This document shows, one piece after another, positions 43,411 through 55,060 of a DNA stretch of 64,000 bases; position 1 is the stretch's first letter; each line of letters begins with the position of its first letter. The position numbers and the translations under genes are program-made. This stretch comes from Mercenaria mercenaria (lineage: Eukaryota > Mollusca > Bivalvia > Venerida > Veneridae). The stretch covers positions 78,935,001 to 78,999,000 of the forward strand of contig NC_069361.1 of the NCBI RefSeq assembly GCF_021730395.1. The letters are read 5' to 3'. The notes beneath the pieces were generated by a model. The model was not told the DNA's origin. It was given only the letters and a program-made list of their open reading frames with translations, and did not search any database.

Positions 43411-43647
43411 TGAGCCGCACCATGAGAAAACTAACATAGTTGCTTTGCAACCAGCATGGATCCAGACCAGCCTGTGCATCCTTGCAGTCTGGTCAGGATC
43501 CATGCTGTTCGCTAACGGTTTTTCTAATTGCAATAGGCTTCGAAAGCGAGCAGCATGGATCCTGACCAGACTGCGCGGATGCGCAGGCTGGTCTGGATCC
43601 ATGCTGGTCACAAAGCCACTATGTTGGTTTTCTCATGGCATGGCTCA
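43411..43647. mobile_element. Long-palindrome MITE (full copy)
   Basis: The whole 237 bp folds on itself: TGAGCCGCACCATGAGAAAA pairs with the far end TTTTCTCATGGCATGGCTCA, and inner CATGGATCCAGACCAGCCTG pairs with CAGGCTGGTCTGGATCCATG. The flanks read ATTT on both sides if the element is taken from GAGCC to GGCTC. There is no ORF. Confidence 0.85.
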
Positions 43648-44587
43648 TTTGTATGACTGTTTAAAAAGGTTATGACACTGAAGGTTTTGTAACTGCAAAA
43701 ACATAATCAATAAACAATACAGTTGAGATTTCTGTATATCGGTCTGACATATTTTATGACATTCCAACAGACCTAAGGGTTCAGTTGTAATGTTCTGATA
43801 AAGAACTTACAATAATTCATAACAAATAAATGCAGCACAACGTTCTTAATTATGGGTGTTGGTAATTGCCATAATATATTAGCACAATACTTTTAGAAAC
43901 ATACCTTTTCCTATAAAAGCCATCCTAAATATGTTCATTGTTACACTATATCATCACATATCCAAATTCTTTAATAAGCTTAAGTTAATCATTCAAAGGC
44001 AGACTGACAGCATTAGCTCATGCATTTTCTGTCCATCCCACAGAATGCAACCTTGTGGTTGATTAATTTCCAGAATTAGCTCAAAATCATCCAATCAGAT
44101 GCTGGTTTTGAGGTTATAACACTGTTTCGGGCCACTGGTTTATTTCAAGTTGAGCTCAGATTTGTCATACCAGACGCTGGACTTGTAAGACACATTTTAT
44201 AACCTATGAACCTGGTTTTGGTTTTATAGTGTCCTGTACAAGGATAAGTGGTATATAACTGATTGTGTCCTCAAACTGACATGTATGTTATGGTGTAAAA
44301 AAATAATGTTTACTGCAAGATTTCTTTTTATATTAATAGGAACACTCTTTAATCTGGTCGTTAAGCTGAGACTCTTTGAAAACCCATTGATTCTTCGTCA
44401 AATAACAGCGCCCATGTAATAATTCATATGTAATGTAGTGTAGTAGAACATGTTTAGGATGGTATAGCACACATGTAATCTCAAAACAAAAACTTAAACA
44501 AAAAATCTCTAACAACTTTAATAGTGTTACCATTTGACTTGTTGAGTAGATGTTTCTTTAATTTGTACATTTTGGGGATAAAAATGC
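43648..44587. other. No gene seen
   Basis: This is AT-rich with no coding signal. Confidence 0.4.
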
Positions 44588-44930
44588 AAACGAGAAGGGC
44601 ATAAAGGCCCTGTATCGCTCACATGACTTACGGTAGTTCTTATCCTATATGACGCAGTATCCAGTTAGATGTAGACCATTCAGGCCAAGTTGCATGAAAA
44701 CGAGGTAAAAAATGTGGCCTCTGGAGTGTTGAAGAATTCTCCTAGTGAGCTAGTTTTAGACATATCAGATGGCCCAGTTACAAACTTTTTTTATACAGAC
44801 AGATATTCTTGACATGTTTCATAAAAATCAGATAAGCCGTTCTTGAAATGAGAATTCAAACTTAGACTCAGTTTGCTATAACTTTGTGTCTAGTAAATTT
44901 AATACAGCTGAAATTTTGCAGGGTTGTCTG
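44588..44930 (-). repeat. Decayed core-repeat element
   Basis: It opens AACGAGAAGGGCATAAAGGC (hairpin GGGCATAAAGGCCC), followed by one or two monomers with aatgtggcctctggagtgtt, related to the 143-bp core at 22.2-23.6 kb. Confidence 0.5.
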
Positions 44931-45561
44931 TTGCTATAGGTTTCTCCTTTCCTTAAGAAGTTTTATCACAATCATGTTCGGATATAACAGTGATAGAAAA
45001 AATAGAAAATTTAGCATTTAAAGTCGAAGCTGGAAATACTTAATTGTTAATGAAAAATGGCTCAACTGTAAAAGTCTTCTACCAACGCAGAACTATTTAC
45101 AACAACAAACATCTACCCAAAAACTCAAATGGCTAAACTCGTACAATACACATGAAAACACTCTTAACGCATTCACACTTTCTATGAATTTAAAAGAATT
45201 AGAAAATAATATCATTACAGACTACCGGGTATCTTAATCTCATAAAAATATTTAGAAAATGTAAATAGCACTCGTAACATCTTCAACTATATTTAAAACT
45301 CCTGTCTTCTAATCATACAAGGCAAAAAAAGGAGTCGGATTATATCAATTATATTTATACTTCATATATTCAATAATATTATACACCCTTTTCAATTGCG
45401 CTCATTTGATTTGTCGAAAGGAGTGCACATGCGGGTCCGCAAAAAGCGATACTGACCCACGAAAGTGATAATGACTCTTGTATCACTTTTTCTTATGTAT
45501 ATGAAATATGGGCCAGTCAAACGAGTGCGTTTGAGAAGGACATATAATATAACAAAGACTT
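44931..45561. other. No gene seen
   Basis: This is AT-rich with no coding signal. Confidence 0.4.
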
Positions 45562-45617
45562 ATGTTGAGGTCAATATGTGTTTTACAGGTCCGTGAAACA
45601 CATATTGACCTCAACAT
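45562..45617. repeat. Near-perfect short hairpin
   Basis: ATGTTGAGGTCAATATGTGT with TT is matched by AAACACATATTGACCTCAAC with AT. The arms are 22 bp and perfectly paired around a 12-base loop. It may be a decayed MITE centre or a small hairpin RNA. Confidence 0.7.
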
Positions 45618-46017
45618 GTCAATAACTGTATAATAACAACCCTGCTGTGGTTTTGTTGTTGTTGTTGTTTTGAATAAGTCTGATATCAGAATGCAGCAAT
45701 ACAGTTCTACAAGCAGTATCACTTTCTCAGTCAGTTAAAAAGTTACTAAACTCTTTGTACAGAGTCAATTAATCAATTAAGTGACAATGAATTACGGCTT
45801 AGTATGAAAGTTCTCTATTTTTTTTTCTAGTCAAAAATAGTAAGAAATACCCCAAGGCAGTCTTACTTCTCTGAAATATCGAGATCTGGTTTTATATGCA
45901 GATGTTTAACCCTCCATACTTGTCAGATGAGTTCATTTAGAGATGTGAAATTGTAAATGTATATAATCAGTGCCAAAGTACTTATACTGGTAATTTGGAA
46001 TAGTGATAAAAGTTTGT

Positions 46018-46050
46018 AATATATATATATATATAATATATATATATGTA
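46018..46050. repeat. (AT)n microsatellite
   Basis: About 30 bases of alternating AT with one slip. Confidence 0.85.
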
Positions 46051-46401
46051 TATCATATTTTCAAGGATCCCAAGTACAGTGTAAACTAGGAAGTGAAATT
46101 TTAAGCACTATGACCGGATGGAGTGTAGCCACCAATTGAAAGTTTCTTATTGCTGACTCATGTCAAGGTCTCTTTCTGACTTGGTAAAATTTATACCTTT
46201 CCTATGCAGCTCTAAATACCGGTAGGTCAGCCTCGTAGGCATGAAACTAATATACAAACAATAAATATTGGAAAATTTGAAAGTCTGGCATGACTGACTA
46301 AATAAGTAAGATAAACACTATATAAAGATTACTTGGTTATTTTAAGTCCTTGATATTATATATAGTGCTTGACCTTTAGTCAATGATTCTCCAGCATGCA
46401 T

Positions 46402-46579
46402 ATAATAGGGTTATTATATAGTAGCTCGATCTGGGATGCTGTATTCAGCTGAAATGGACTTTTGCAAGATCGGATCTCACGAGGCGCACAGGCGCCGATT
46501 GTGATCCTACCTTGCAAAATCCGCGAGAGCCTAATACAAAATCCCAGATCTAGCTACTGTTATAATGACCCTTTTATTA
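46402..46579. mobile_element. Fold-back MITE, TAGTAGCTNGATCTGGGA ends
   Basis: The left end ATAATAGGGTTATTATATAG, then TAGCTCGATCTGGGAT, is mirrored at the right by ATCCCAGATCTAGCTACTGT-type inverse text and ATGACCCTTTTATTA. The centre GGCGCACAGGCGCC forms the tip. It is about 178 bp with no ORF. Confidence 0.7.
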
Positions 46580-46980
46580 TATATCTTCACCTTTTTGTTT
46601 GATGTTTTGTTATTGAACGAAATTTTCAATGTTTATCGATGTTAAAATTGAACTTACTGAAGTTTTTATGTGAGCTATTTATAGAACTGTGTCAGGTCAT
46701 GCATATTCCTGTAACATACAATACAAAAGGTACAATATGGAATTTTTTTCTGCCTGTTCATATTTACTTGTAAAATACAAGCCGATTTTTTTACAGAATT
46801 TATATAGCTATATAATAAAAGTATATATTAGTACTGTAGAAGTGAATTACAATTTTGTCCGCCAAATCTGTAACAGAGTGTTTCTGTTTGAATTTCTTCT
46901 TTAGAATTTCTTCTTTATTTTGCAATATCTAAGTACATGTCTCAAAGTCTGGTAGTAGAAACTTAGATTTCGAAGATAAC
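46580..46980. other. No gene seen
   Basis: There is no coding signal. Confidence 0.4.
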
Positions 46981-47178
46981 TTAACCTTTAGCCTGCTAAA
47001 TTTCTAAAATGGACTGGTCCATCATTCAGTTTTGGCAGTACCATTTATTACTCGAAGGGGTGTTCACTAAAAATTTACCAACTGAATAGTGAGTGAACAG
47101 TGCAGACCATGCATGCTGATCTTGGTCTGCACTGGTTGCAAAGGCAGAACCACTTGCCGCCCGCAGGCTAAAGGTCAG
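46981..47178. mobile_element. piggyBac-like MITE, copy 3 (right end decayed)
   Basis: TTAA-CCTTTAGCCTGCTAAA at the left; at the right GCAGGCTAAAGG has lost its TTAA. The interior (ctgatcttggtctgcactgg) matches copy 4 at 60362. Confidence 0.7.
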
Positions 47179-47725
47179 TTTAATTAAAGGCCCAAAATTG
47201 TAATTTTCAGTGGAAAATTTTACCCTTGAAAATCAAGAGAAAAAAAATCTTTATTCAATTTTACAAAACCTGTTGTTCTCCCCTTCCTTGTTTTTGTATT
47301 AATTTTGTTGTAATTTTACAAAATGTTTAATGCTGTTTAATATATTCTGAAAAATATTTTGTTCAGGCATCAAGTTGAGTCAAAATGCAATTTTTAAAAA
47401 AAAATACACTATCAAATTATTTTTTGTTGATGAATTTAAATCTAATCAAGGTATCTGTCAAAATTAAAACTGCTCCTATTGCCAACCTTGAAGGTTTTTA
47501 GAATGACAAAAAAAAAAAATTTATGACATGGACTTAAAGAGAAATGGAAAAAAAACCACTAAATAAACATGATAAAAGAAAGGTGAATCGAACAGTATAA
47601 TAGAATTATGGCTAATATGTATGTATCCATTTATGAGTTACCATGTTGAAAAGAACCTTGCTATAAAAAGCTTATTTTAGAAAATGATGTTTAAAATTAA
47701 ATAATGTAAATTTACCAGAGCATTT
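47179..47725. other. No gene seen
   Basis: This is AT-rich downstream flank of the minus-strand gene ending at 47893. Confidence 0.4.
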
Positions 47726-47731
47726 TTTATT
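47726..47731 (-). terminator. Poly(A) signal AATAAA
   Basis: A canonical AATAAA on the minus strand lies about 160 bases past the stop codon of the 974-codon gene, a normal spacing for its 3' end. Confidence 0.55.
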
Positions 47732-47892
47732 CCAGAAAAGAATCACCCAAAACAAATAAATAGTCATTTTTTATGAGTGCAAAGAAGTTAAATTTAACTA
47801 ACTGGTCCTTTTTGACATGGCAGTTCATTTTTGTTTTGCATCCCAAAATATAATTTTGGGTATATCTTGAACTAAAAATTGACCAAGCCTTT

Positions 47893-50817
47893 TTACTGCA
47901 CAGAACATGCTGACCCAGCCGACTGACCACCAGACTTGCTATGAGGTAATTTGTCATTTGACTGTCCAACTTTGTATCGCCTGTGTTTTCTAGATGCCCC
48001 AGCAGTGGGTTGACCAAGTAGAAATCCTACAGGGTTTAAAAGACCAAGCTGGTCTACCATGGCATTGGTGGAATTGTATTCCATCCTATCTGTTACGGTC
48101 ATATCTACAGTGGGAGGGGTCATTGTAATGACATCATCATAGGGCAAGTCCAGAGAGGTGACCCATTCCTTTTTTATAGTGTCAAGAGTCAATGTTCCCT
48201 TAGCAACTTGTGACTTGAACACTGACAGTGGTTTGACCACACATCTTGACTGGTCGTCTCTCAAATGGCCGCAAAATTCACAAACCAGTCTACTTTCCGA
48301 ACATCGGTCACAAGCATAGCAGTGCCAAAATTTCATGGTCCGGCATTTTCGACAGGCACTACAATGACGTTCGTAACCAATTTGACCTATATCTTTTGCA
48401 CAAAATGAATAATATACCACCTCGCTACATCTACTAGAAATCAGTTCTCCTACACTGATATTATCAATATTGCCATCTGGAACTAATGATAAATCAAAGT
48501 CATTTTCATAATAGCCATGGTTGCGAGGCAGAACTTTCTGTTGTAGGATAGAATTCAACTCTATAGCACTATCACAGGAATAATTAATATAGTCTCTAAA
48601 ACAACTACATAGATTTTCATCTAAACAAATTCCTAAACTTGAATCAGCACTGCTTTCTTCCCTGCAGTCTGCAGCATTCAAGCTCAAATTTGCCACATTT
48701 GCTCCTATGATACTATGGCTTTTCAACACCTCGGTTATTTCTGCTTTTAACTTAATAACATTGCTTCCCAACTTCCTGCATGGTCTTCTCTGTTTTTGAG
48801 ATCTGTTCATGCCTAATTTGGTAATGTCATTTTCCTCTGTTCCATTTTCTTCAACATCTATACCATTTACTTGCAGTAAATCTGGATTTACTTCGAGTGG
48901 ATGGTTGACTCCGGCTTTATATATTTGTTCCAACTCGGGACAACATGCCTGTATCAGTGCTACAAGCTCATTCAGTTCCGACACCAAGCCTCCGATCCAA
49001 ATAATTTGACTTCTACTGTAATCTGTCTTCAATATAAAATTTGTCCTCTCTCTCCATTTATTTTTATCATCTGCACTTGTATGGAGCCATCGTTGAAAGA
49101 ATCTGGGATTTTCGCTCACATCAATAATTAGACATCCTTCATTTTCTTCACCATTTGGTTTGTAAAAATATATCTTGACAATATTCTTTAAGCTTATATC
49201 ACATCGGAGCTGTCTTGTAACTTCAAACTGTTCCATGTTTTCAACAATATCATTCACCAGATCCTTTGACAGTTTCCCTTGTTGTAAACATGTGATACCC
49301 TCGCCACTGAAACTTGGCATAAACTGAAATACAGTAAGTGACAACAAGTTGTGTACCGGGTTTACAGCTGCCACAAATTGACCTTCCCAATTGGCCATCA
49401 ACGATTTGCTGCCCATCTTGATGACCCAGATCATGCTGTGAGGAAGGTGTTCCTCTACTTGTTCTACACTACGATTTCTACTATCTATACTTGTGTTATC
49501 TTCATCATTTGTAATCTTGTTTCCTGAGTTTCGCAATGCGTTGTTAAAATTCAACAAGCATTTCGAAGCTCCCATTAGAAAACTTGCAGGAAAAGGTTCA
49601 GAATAAATACTTGTGTTTGGAAGTGACTCGATCAGGTTGGCTGTGGTGAGGACTTTGCATCTAAATGCATTTTCTTTTGCAGCTGTCCTTGGGAAAGATA
49701 GGCAGAAGGATTCAAATTGTACAGTTGTACGAAGATTATTCATCAGTTTGGTAACCAGCTCATTTCTTTCGCTACTATTAAGAATGTTTGAATCATGAAC
49801 AGGATTTTCAGCTTTTATGTAGCTTGATGTACTATCAGACATCAGTATTGAAGCAACAGTCTTAGAATGGCCGCCCAAATCACTTGATTTTTTCCTTCTT
49901 GATCTAACACTTTTGTTTGATGCCCTTTCCGAATCATTTTTTCTTTTTCTTCCATTACTCTGTATTTCAAAGTTAGAATAATTTCTAGATTTAAACATGT
50001 TATCCTGATTCCATTCTGTTCCGATAATGGTCTGTGTAATTTTCTTTGACTGGTTATGTATGTCCACATTAGATGGTAGAGGTGGTATCATTTGTGCATT
50101 ATTAACCATTCCACTATTGTACGAGGGTCCAGCTTGAACGTTAAATACACCGTATCCGCTCTGGATATGGCTGGTTGCATCTTGAAAACTACTGTCATTT
50201 GACATTGAGTTATAATAGTTCCAATCAGCAACACATGTATTTGGCGGAAACACCATTTCCTGTGACTGACTACTTCCAGTTCCCATATGCTCAGTGTAAT
50301 CCGGCTTTTCTCTTTTGATATTCATTAAAGATTCTGAATTGCCAAGCAGTTCAACATAACCACCTAAATTGTCCCGCGGTTCAGATTTGAACATATCCGG
50401 CAAAGACGAAAACCCGCTTGAACTATGGTTGTAGATATTGTTTGAATTATGAATATTCTCTAGGTTGCCGAAATACTGCACTTGTGGTGGTGAAGGTCGC
50501 TTCAGCTCTTCATACATTCTTTCTTGCTCATTGAAACTAATTGGCTCAACTTCAATAAAAGGCACATTCTGCATCTCGCCTTCCATCTGATAGCTGGATG
50601 AAAGTGAAGACGCAGTAAACAGACCCATTTCAGTTCCAGCCTGGCTGGTCATTCCCATAGCAACTGGGGACTGTGGAACGATTTCAGCCATCTTGTGTGT
50701 CCCACCATTTAAACTATAAACATGGAGACCTCCAGAGTCCTGCAATGGGGGCGACATTCCCTTATAGCCATGAAGTCCTCCTGGATCCTGCAAAGGGGGT
50801 GTCCTTCCCTCAGACAT
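47893..50817 (-). CDS. 974-residue nuclear-type protein with C-terminal Cys cluster
   Basis: A single exon whose ATG at 50817 directly follows the acceptor tttgcatttcag; the 19 codons open upstream are intron. Residues 1-340 look disordered: a duplicated PPLQDPGGLHGY/PPLQDSGGLHVY at 7-18 and 23-34, acidic and Ser/Asn-rich stretches, three sumoylation-type motifs (FKSE 143, IKRE 167, IKAE 334) and basic runs GRKRK (289) and RSRRKK (305) that look like nuclear signals. Residues 350-640 look folded, with WVIKMGSKSLMANWEGQFVA and later FFQRWLHTSADDKNKW. Residues 819-859 hold C-x2-C-x2-C-x7-C-x2-C-x2-C-x6-C-x2-C-x9-C with His832, almost surely zinc-binding. I recognise no family; a transcriptional or chromatin regulator is my inference. 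The frame is unbroken, and AATAAA follows the stop. Confidence 0.9.
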   Translation of the reverse strand: MSEGRTPPLQDPGGLHGYKGMSPPLQDSGGLHVYSLNGGTHKMAEIVPQSPVAMGMTSQAGTEMGLFTASSLSSSYQMEGEMQNVPFIEVEPISFNEQERMYEELKRPSPPQVQYFGNLENIHNSNNIYNHSSSGFSSLPDMFKSEPRDNLGGYVELLGNSESLMNIKREKPDYTEHMGTGSSQSQEMVFPPNTCVADWNYYNSMSNDSSFQDATSHIQSGYGVFNVQAGPSYNSGMVNNAQMIPPLPSNVDIHNQSKKITQTIIGTEWNQDNMFKSRNYSNFEIQSNGRKRKNDSERASNKSVRSRRKKSSDLGGHSKTVASILMSDSTSSYIKAENPVHDSNILNSSERNELVTKLMNNLRTTVQFESFCLSFPRTAAKENAFRCKVLTTANLIESLPNTSIYSEPFPASFLMGASKCLLNFNNALRNSGNKITNDEDNTSIDSRNRSVEQVEEHLPHSMIWVIKMGSKSLMANWEGQFVAAVNPVHNLLSLTVFQFMPSFSGEGITCLQQGKLSKDLVNDIVENMEQFEVTRQLRCDISLKNIVKIYFYKPNGEENEGCLIIDVSENPRFFQRWLHTSADDKNKWRERTNFILKTDYSRSQIIWIGGLVSELNELVALIQACCPELEQIYKAGVNHPLEVNPDLLQVNGIDVEENGTEENDITKLGMNRSQKQRRPCRKLGSNVIKLKAEITEVLKSHSIIGANVANLSLNAADCREESSADSSLGICLDENLCSCFRDYINYSCDSAIELNSILQQKVLPRNHGYYENDFDLSLVPDGNIDNISVGELISSRCSEVVYYSFCAKDIGQIGYERHCSACRKCRTMKFWHCYACDRCSESRLVCEFCGHLRDDQSRCVVKPLSVFKSQVAKGTLTLDTIKKEWVTSLDLPYDDVITMTPPTVDMTVTDRMEYNSTNAMVDQLGLLNPVGFLLGQPTAGASRKHRRYKVGQSNDKLPHSKSGGQSAGSACSVQ

Positions 50818-51134
50818 CTGAAATGCAAATAAACATGTTCTGTTTGTATGTTCATTATATTTTATATCATTCATTTTATTTTCTTCTATATTCCAATGCT
50901 TTAGCTTGATGTATGATCCTGAATCAATTTTACTGGAAACTTTTACTAGTGTTTTTAACTAGTGTAATGGTCAACTCAACAAACTTACGATTGCCCTACC
51001 AACAACTGTTGTGCATCCCTCACCCCAATGCCAACCCATTAATTATTTTCTGCAAAGTAGTTTACAACTTCAGCAAAGATAATTAATCTTTTTGAAACCA
51101 TTGGAATTCAATTTACAAAAATCAATATTCATTT
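50818..51134 (-). other. Intron start side, no feature
   Basis: This is AT-rich intron upstream of the coding exon. Only the acceptor at its end is notable. Confidence 0.5.
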
Positions 51135-52431
51135 GAAAATGGTTTATCATGTTCAGGCTCCTGTGACCTTGACCTTAGCTCAAGTTACCCCAAAAACGAT
51201 AAGGGTCACCTACACGGTAAGTCCTATCATCCCAAAAAGTTTGAAGGTTCTGGGTCAAATGGTTCTCAAGTTATTGATCAGAAACTTTTTCCATGTTCTG
51301 ATCCCTGTGACCTTGACCTTCGATCAAGTGACCCAAAAAACTAGGGGTCATCTACTCTACATGTCCAATCACTCTATGAAGTTTCAACAATCTCGGTCAA
51401 ATGGTTCTCAAGTTATCAGTCAGAAACTGTTTTCCATGTTCAGGACCCTGTGACCTTGACCTTTGATCTAGTAACCCCAAGAGTAATAGGGGTCATCTAC
51501 TCTGTAAGCCATATCATCCTATGAAGTTTAAAGGTTCTAGGCGGTCAAATGGTTCTCCAGATATAGATCAAAAATGAAGTGTGACGGACGGATGGCCCCT
51601 GTGACCTTGACCTTCAATAGAGTGACCCCAAAAATGATAGAGGTCATCTACTCTATAAGTCCTATCATCCTATGAAGTTTGAAGGTTCTAGATCAAATGG
51701 TTCTCAAGTTACTGACCAGAAATGGATTTCCATGTTCTGGCATCTATGCCTTTGACCTTCAACAGAGTGACCCCAAATTCAATACTGTGAAATCATTAAT
51801 ATTCATGGGGGACTAATTTTTTATGGATTTCGTGGTTGTGTCAATCCACAAAATTTAATCCCAACGAACAAGTAAAATTCCTATTCATTTTATGTTCAAA
51901 AGTTGAAATCCACAAATTCATATCCCCATGAAATTGCCGTTTTGACCAAAACCACAAAATTTTATGCCCACGAAATTAATGATTTTACAGTAGTCCAAGC
52001 ATGTCCAATCATCCTATGAAGTTTCAACATTCTCAGTCAAGCGGTTCTCAAGTTATTGATCGGAAATGGTTTTCCATGTTCAGGCCCCTGTGACCTTGAC
52101 CTTTGATGCAGTGACCCATAAAAACAATAGGGGTCGTCTACTCCATAAGCCCTGCCACCCAATGAAGTTTGAAGGTTCTAGGTCAAATAGTTCTCCAGTT
52201 ATTGAACGGAAATAAAGTGTGACAGACGGACGGACTGCATGACGGAAAGATAGAGCAAAAACGATTATACTTCTTCTGACCAGATGTTCTGTGTCAGAAT
52301 CTTTAAAGGGGCATGTATGCCACAAGATGAACATCAATATCTAATAAACCAAGTCATTCATGCAGGTTGTAGGCACTCTGGTTCAGACAGACAGTTCAAG
52401 TGCTATATGCCCAGGGGCATAAAAGACATAT
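51135..52431 (-). mobile_element. Core-repeat element, inverted
   Basis: About seven monomers of about 155 bp (ctgtgaccttgacctttgat, tatcatcctatgaagtttga, caaatggttctcaagttat). It closes ATATGCCCAGGGGCATAAAAG at 52411-52431, so on the minus strand it starts CTTTTATGCCCCTGGGCATA with a hairpin. One MITE is inserted at 51783. The far terminus is not clear. Confidence 0.65.
51783..51992. mobile_element. MITE, TGTGAAATCATTAAT family, TA-flanked
   Basis: The left end TA-CTGTGAAATCATTAATATTC and right end GAAATTAATGATTTTACAG-TA are inverted copies with few mismatches. It sits within a monomer of the surrounding repeat. TA flanks suggest a TA-targeting family. Confidence 0.8.
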
Positions 52432-53090
52432 ATCAAAACAAATACATGCTGTTACCTACATAAACTATCAAAATTCATAAACTGTATTAAGTTGATATTT
52501 TATGAAACTGTTATAAAGTGCAACTAGTTTCCTTCTATTTAGCATCATATTCCCATTGAGTGACTAACAATTTATGCTTTTTATTTCAATGAGCTTCTCA
52601 ACATATTTGACAAACTATAAAAGTGATTTAAATAAAATAAATACTGCCTAGAACTTACTAAATCACCAAATTTTTAAATTTCAATAAATCAGATGCGTAC
52701 CACTTTAAAGGCACTGGCCTTCAGATCTGACAACCAGGAAATAAATGCTATATTTCATAAGAAAGCTTTGAAACTTAATAAATGACAGAATATATGTTAT
52801 GGAAACACATGAGAATTAGTTGTTTTTACTAATTTTAACATCGAAAATTGAAAAACATTTGTCTGTTAAGTGAGACAAACATTTCTGCCAAATAATAATT
52901 TTTTAAGGACTTTTGTATGAATATCAATGCTGCGGCCCTGACAGGACCTTACAATCAAAAATTTGACCTCGACCTTTGAGATAGGGGCCTGTAATTTGCC
53001 CATCACACTTTGTCTAATTGAAGCAAACTTTTCTGCATAATATAAGAAAGATTGCTCCATGTCAGAGTTACAGTATAAACAACAAGAGCT
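52432..53090. other. No gene seen
   Basis: This is AT-rich. A single decayed aaatttgacctcgacctttgag monomer lies at about 52960, with no coding signal. Confidence 0.4.
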
Positions 53091-53684
53091 GTCGGAGGAC
53101 AGCAGCGCTCGACTATTCAACAGTCTATCAACTGAATGAAAACACAAAAGCAGTATAATTTTGTAAAAATACAAAAAAGAGTTCTGGAATCTGTACAATG
53201 CATGTCAGCTCATTACAGTGGACAAGTGAAGCTTAAATCCATTCCTGTTAGTGGGTACTGAGATTATCAGATACCAACTTACATACAAAAACTTAACCAA
53301 AAAAGTCCAACAACGGGCATAATTTTGTGAAAATGCAAAGTAGAGTTTGGAACCTGTGCTCTGCAAGTCAGGTCAACACAGTGAACAAGTGTGTGAAGTT
53401 TCAATCCATTCTTATTAATGGGTTCTGAAATACCAGCTTATATACAAAAGCTTTATCAAGAATTGCTAAGACAAAAAAGGGGCATAATTTTGTTAAAAAG
53501 CATTATTGAACCTGTGCAATGTAAGTTGGTTCATCACAGTGAATAAATGTGAGACATTTAAATTCATTCCCACAAGTGGTTATACAGATACCAGCTTATG
53601 TACAAAAACTCTTTTATAATAACCAAATCAGGATGACGATGCGGCCAATAGCTCTACCTACTCTTTGAATAGTCAAGTTAAAAA
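53091..53684 (-). mobile_element. Core-repeat element, GACTATTC type, inverted
   Basis: It opens AACAAGAGCTGTCGGAGGAC then AGCGCTCGACTATTCAACAG, carries about three decayed 163-bp monomers and closes TTTGAATAGTCAAGTTAAAAA. It is the same family as 5072 and 24612. Confidence 0.75.
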
Positions 53685-54060
53685 CGGATTGACTGATGCA
53701 AACACTAATCCACATATACTAAACAGCAATTTTTGCGACTATGTTAAGCTCACAGCACGTGGACTCAACAAAAAATGTTGTTAAAATCCTAGCAATATGA
53801 GAAAATCTGCATTAGATTTGCCGCAGATTTGCATACAAAGTTATAATTCATGCAGCAATTCATCTGAAATACAAATACTTATTAGTGTGATTATCTCCCT
53901 TTTTCTATCTTGGTATGTATTTATCAAGATGGATTAAAAATACAATTAAATTCACACCTGTTAAAAAAATTAATTGTTAAGTTTGTCAGGTGGCCTGCAA
54001 ACTGAAATATGATTACTTTCATAAATCAAAGGAAACGTACTTGATTTTGAACATTTTCCA
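53685..54060. other. No gene seen
   Basis: This is AT-rich with no coding signal. Confidence 0.4.
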
Positions 54061-54400
54061 CATTAAAGGGACATAATTGCAAATTAAAAAGACATTTATA
54101 ATTTTAAAATTTTCAATTTAATACCTTAAGTAACCATCACATCTATTTTTCATTACTTTAAATATCTTAAATATGATACTAAAATGTATAATAGATAGTA
54201 CAAGTTTGCTAATTACTGACTGAAAGGGAGATAACTGCAAATTACTTAAGACATTTATAATTTTTAATTGTTCAGTATTACAGTATTCACACCTTTAAGT
54301 AACCGTCACATCTATTTTTCATTACTTTCGTTACTTTACATCTCTTACATATGATACTTAAATGTATGCTAAATAGTAAAAGTTTGCTTATATATAAATT
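54061..54400. repeat. Two-copy tandem duplication, about 170 bp
   Basis: GGGACATAATTGCAAATTAA...AAGTAACCATCACATCTATT in the first copy is repeated as GGGAGATAACTGCAAATTAC...AAGTAACCGTCACATCTATT, each followed by aaatgtat and agtttgct. The copies are diverged. Confidence 0.65.
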
Positions 54401-54439
54401 AGCGCCTGACTGGTAAATGTCAAAAATAAACTAAATGCA

Positions 54440-55060
54440 GAAATTTATTATCATCATTTAATACTATTATTATTATTATATTCATTATTATCATTGTGTT
54501 AGTGTCGTTGTAACTGGGAATATTTTCATCATCTTTATCATCATCATCACCAAAACCACCATCATAAATAATAATAATTATCATCAGCATATATATATTT
54601 ACTATTATTATTATCATTTTTATTATTGTTCATGTTGTCATTATTACTGTTGTCATCATCATCATCATCATCATTGCTATCAGTGTTGCTGCTGTTGTCA
54701 TCAGGGATTATTAAAATCATTTTTATAACCTGAAAACTATGGTCATTTTAATTTCAATTATTAATAATATAACCATTTTTATTAATATTATCACTGTTAA
54801 TATTATTATTACTACTACTACTACTACCACTGCTGTTGTTTTTATAAAAGGAAAAAAAATAGGGATCATCCTCATAAATTGTGATAACTATTATCAATAT
54901 TATCATTTTCATTTTATTATTATTATTATTATTATTGTTGTTTTTATAAAAGGAAAAAAAAATAGGGATCATCCTCATAAATTGTGATTACTATTATCAA
55001 TATTATCATTTTCATTTTATTATTATTATTATTATTGCTATTCTTCTTCACATTATTATT
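54440..55060. repeat. ATT/ATC-rich low-complexity block
   Basis: Imperfect tracts of (ATT)n, (ATC)n and (ACT)n. A stretch of about 98 bp (aaaggaaaaaaaatagggat, catcctcataaattgtgat) is tandemly duplicated at about 54848 and 54946. ORFs here are meaningless Ile/Asn runs. Confidence 0.8.
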
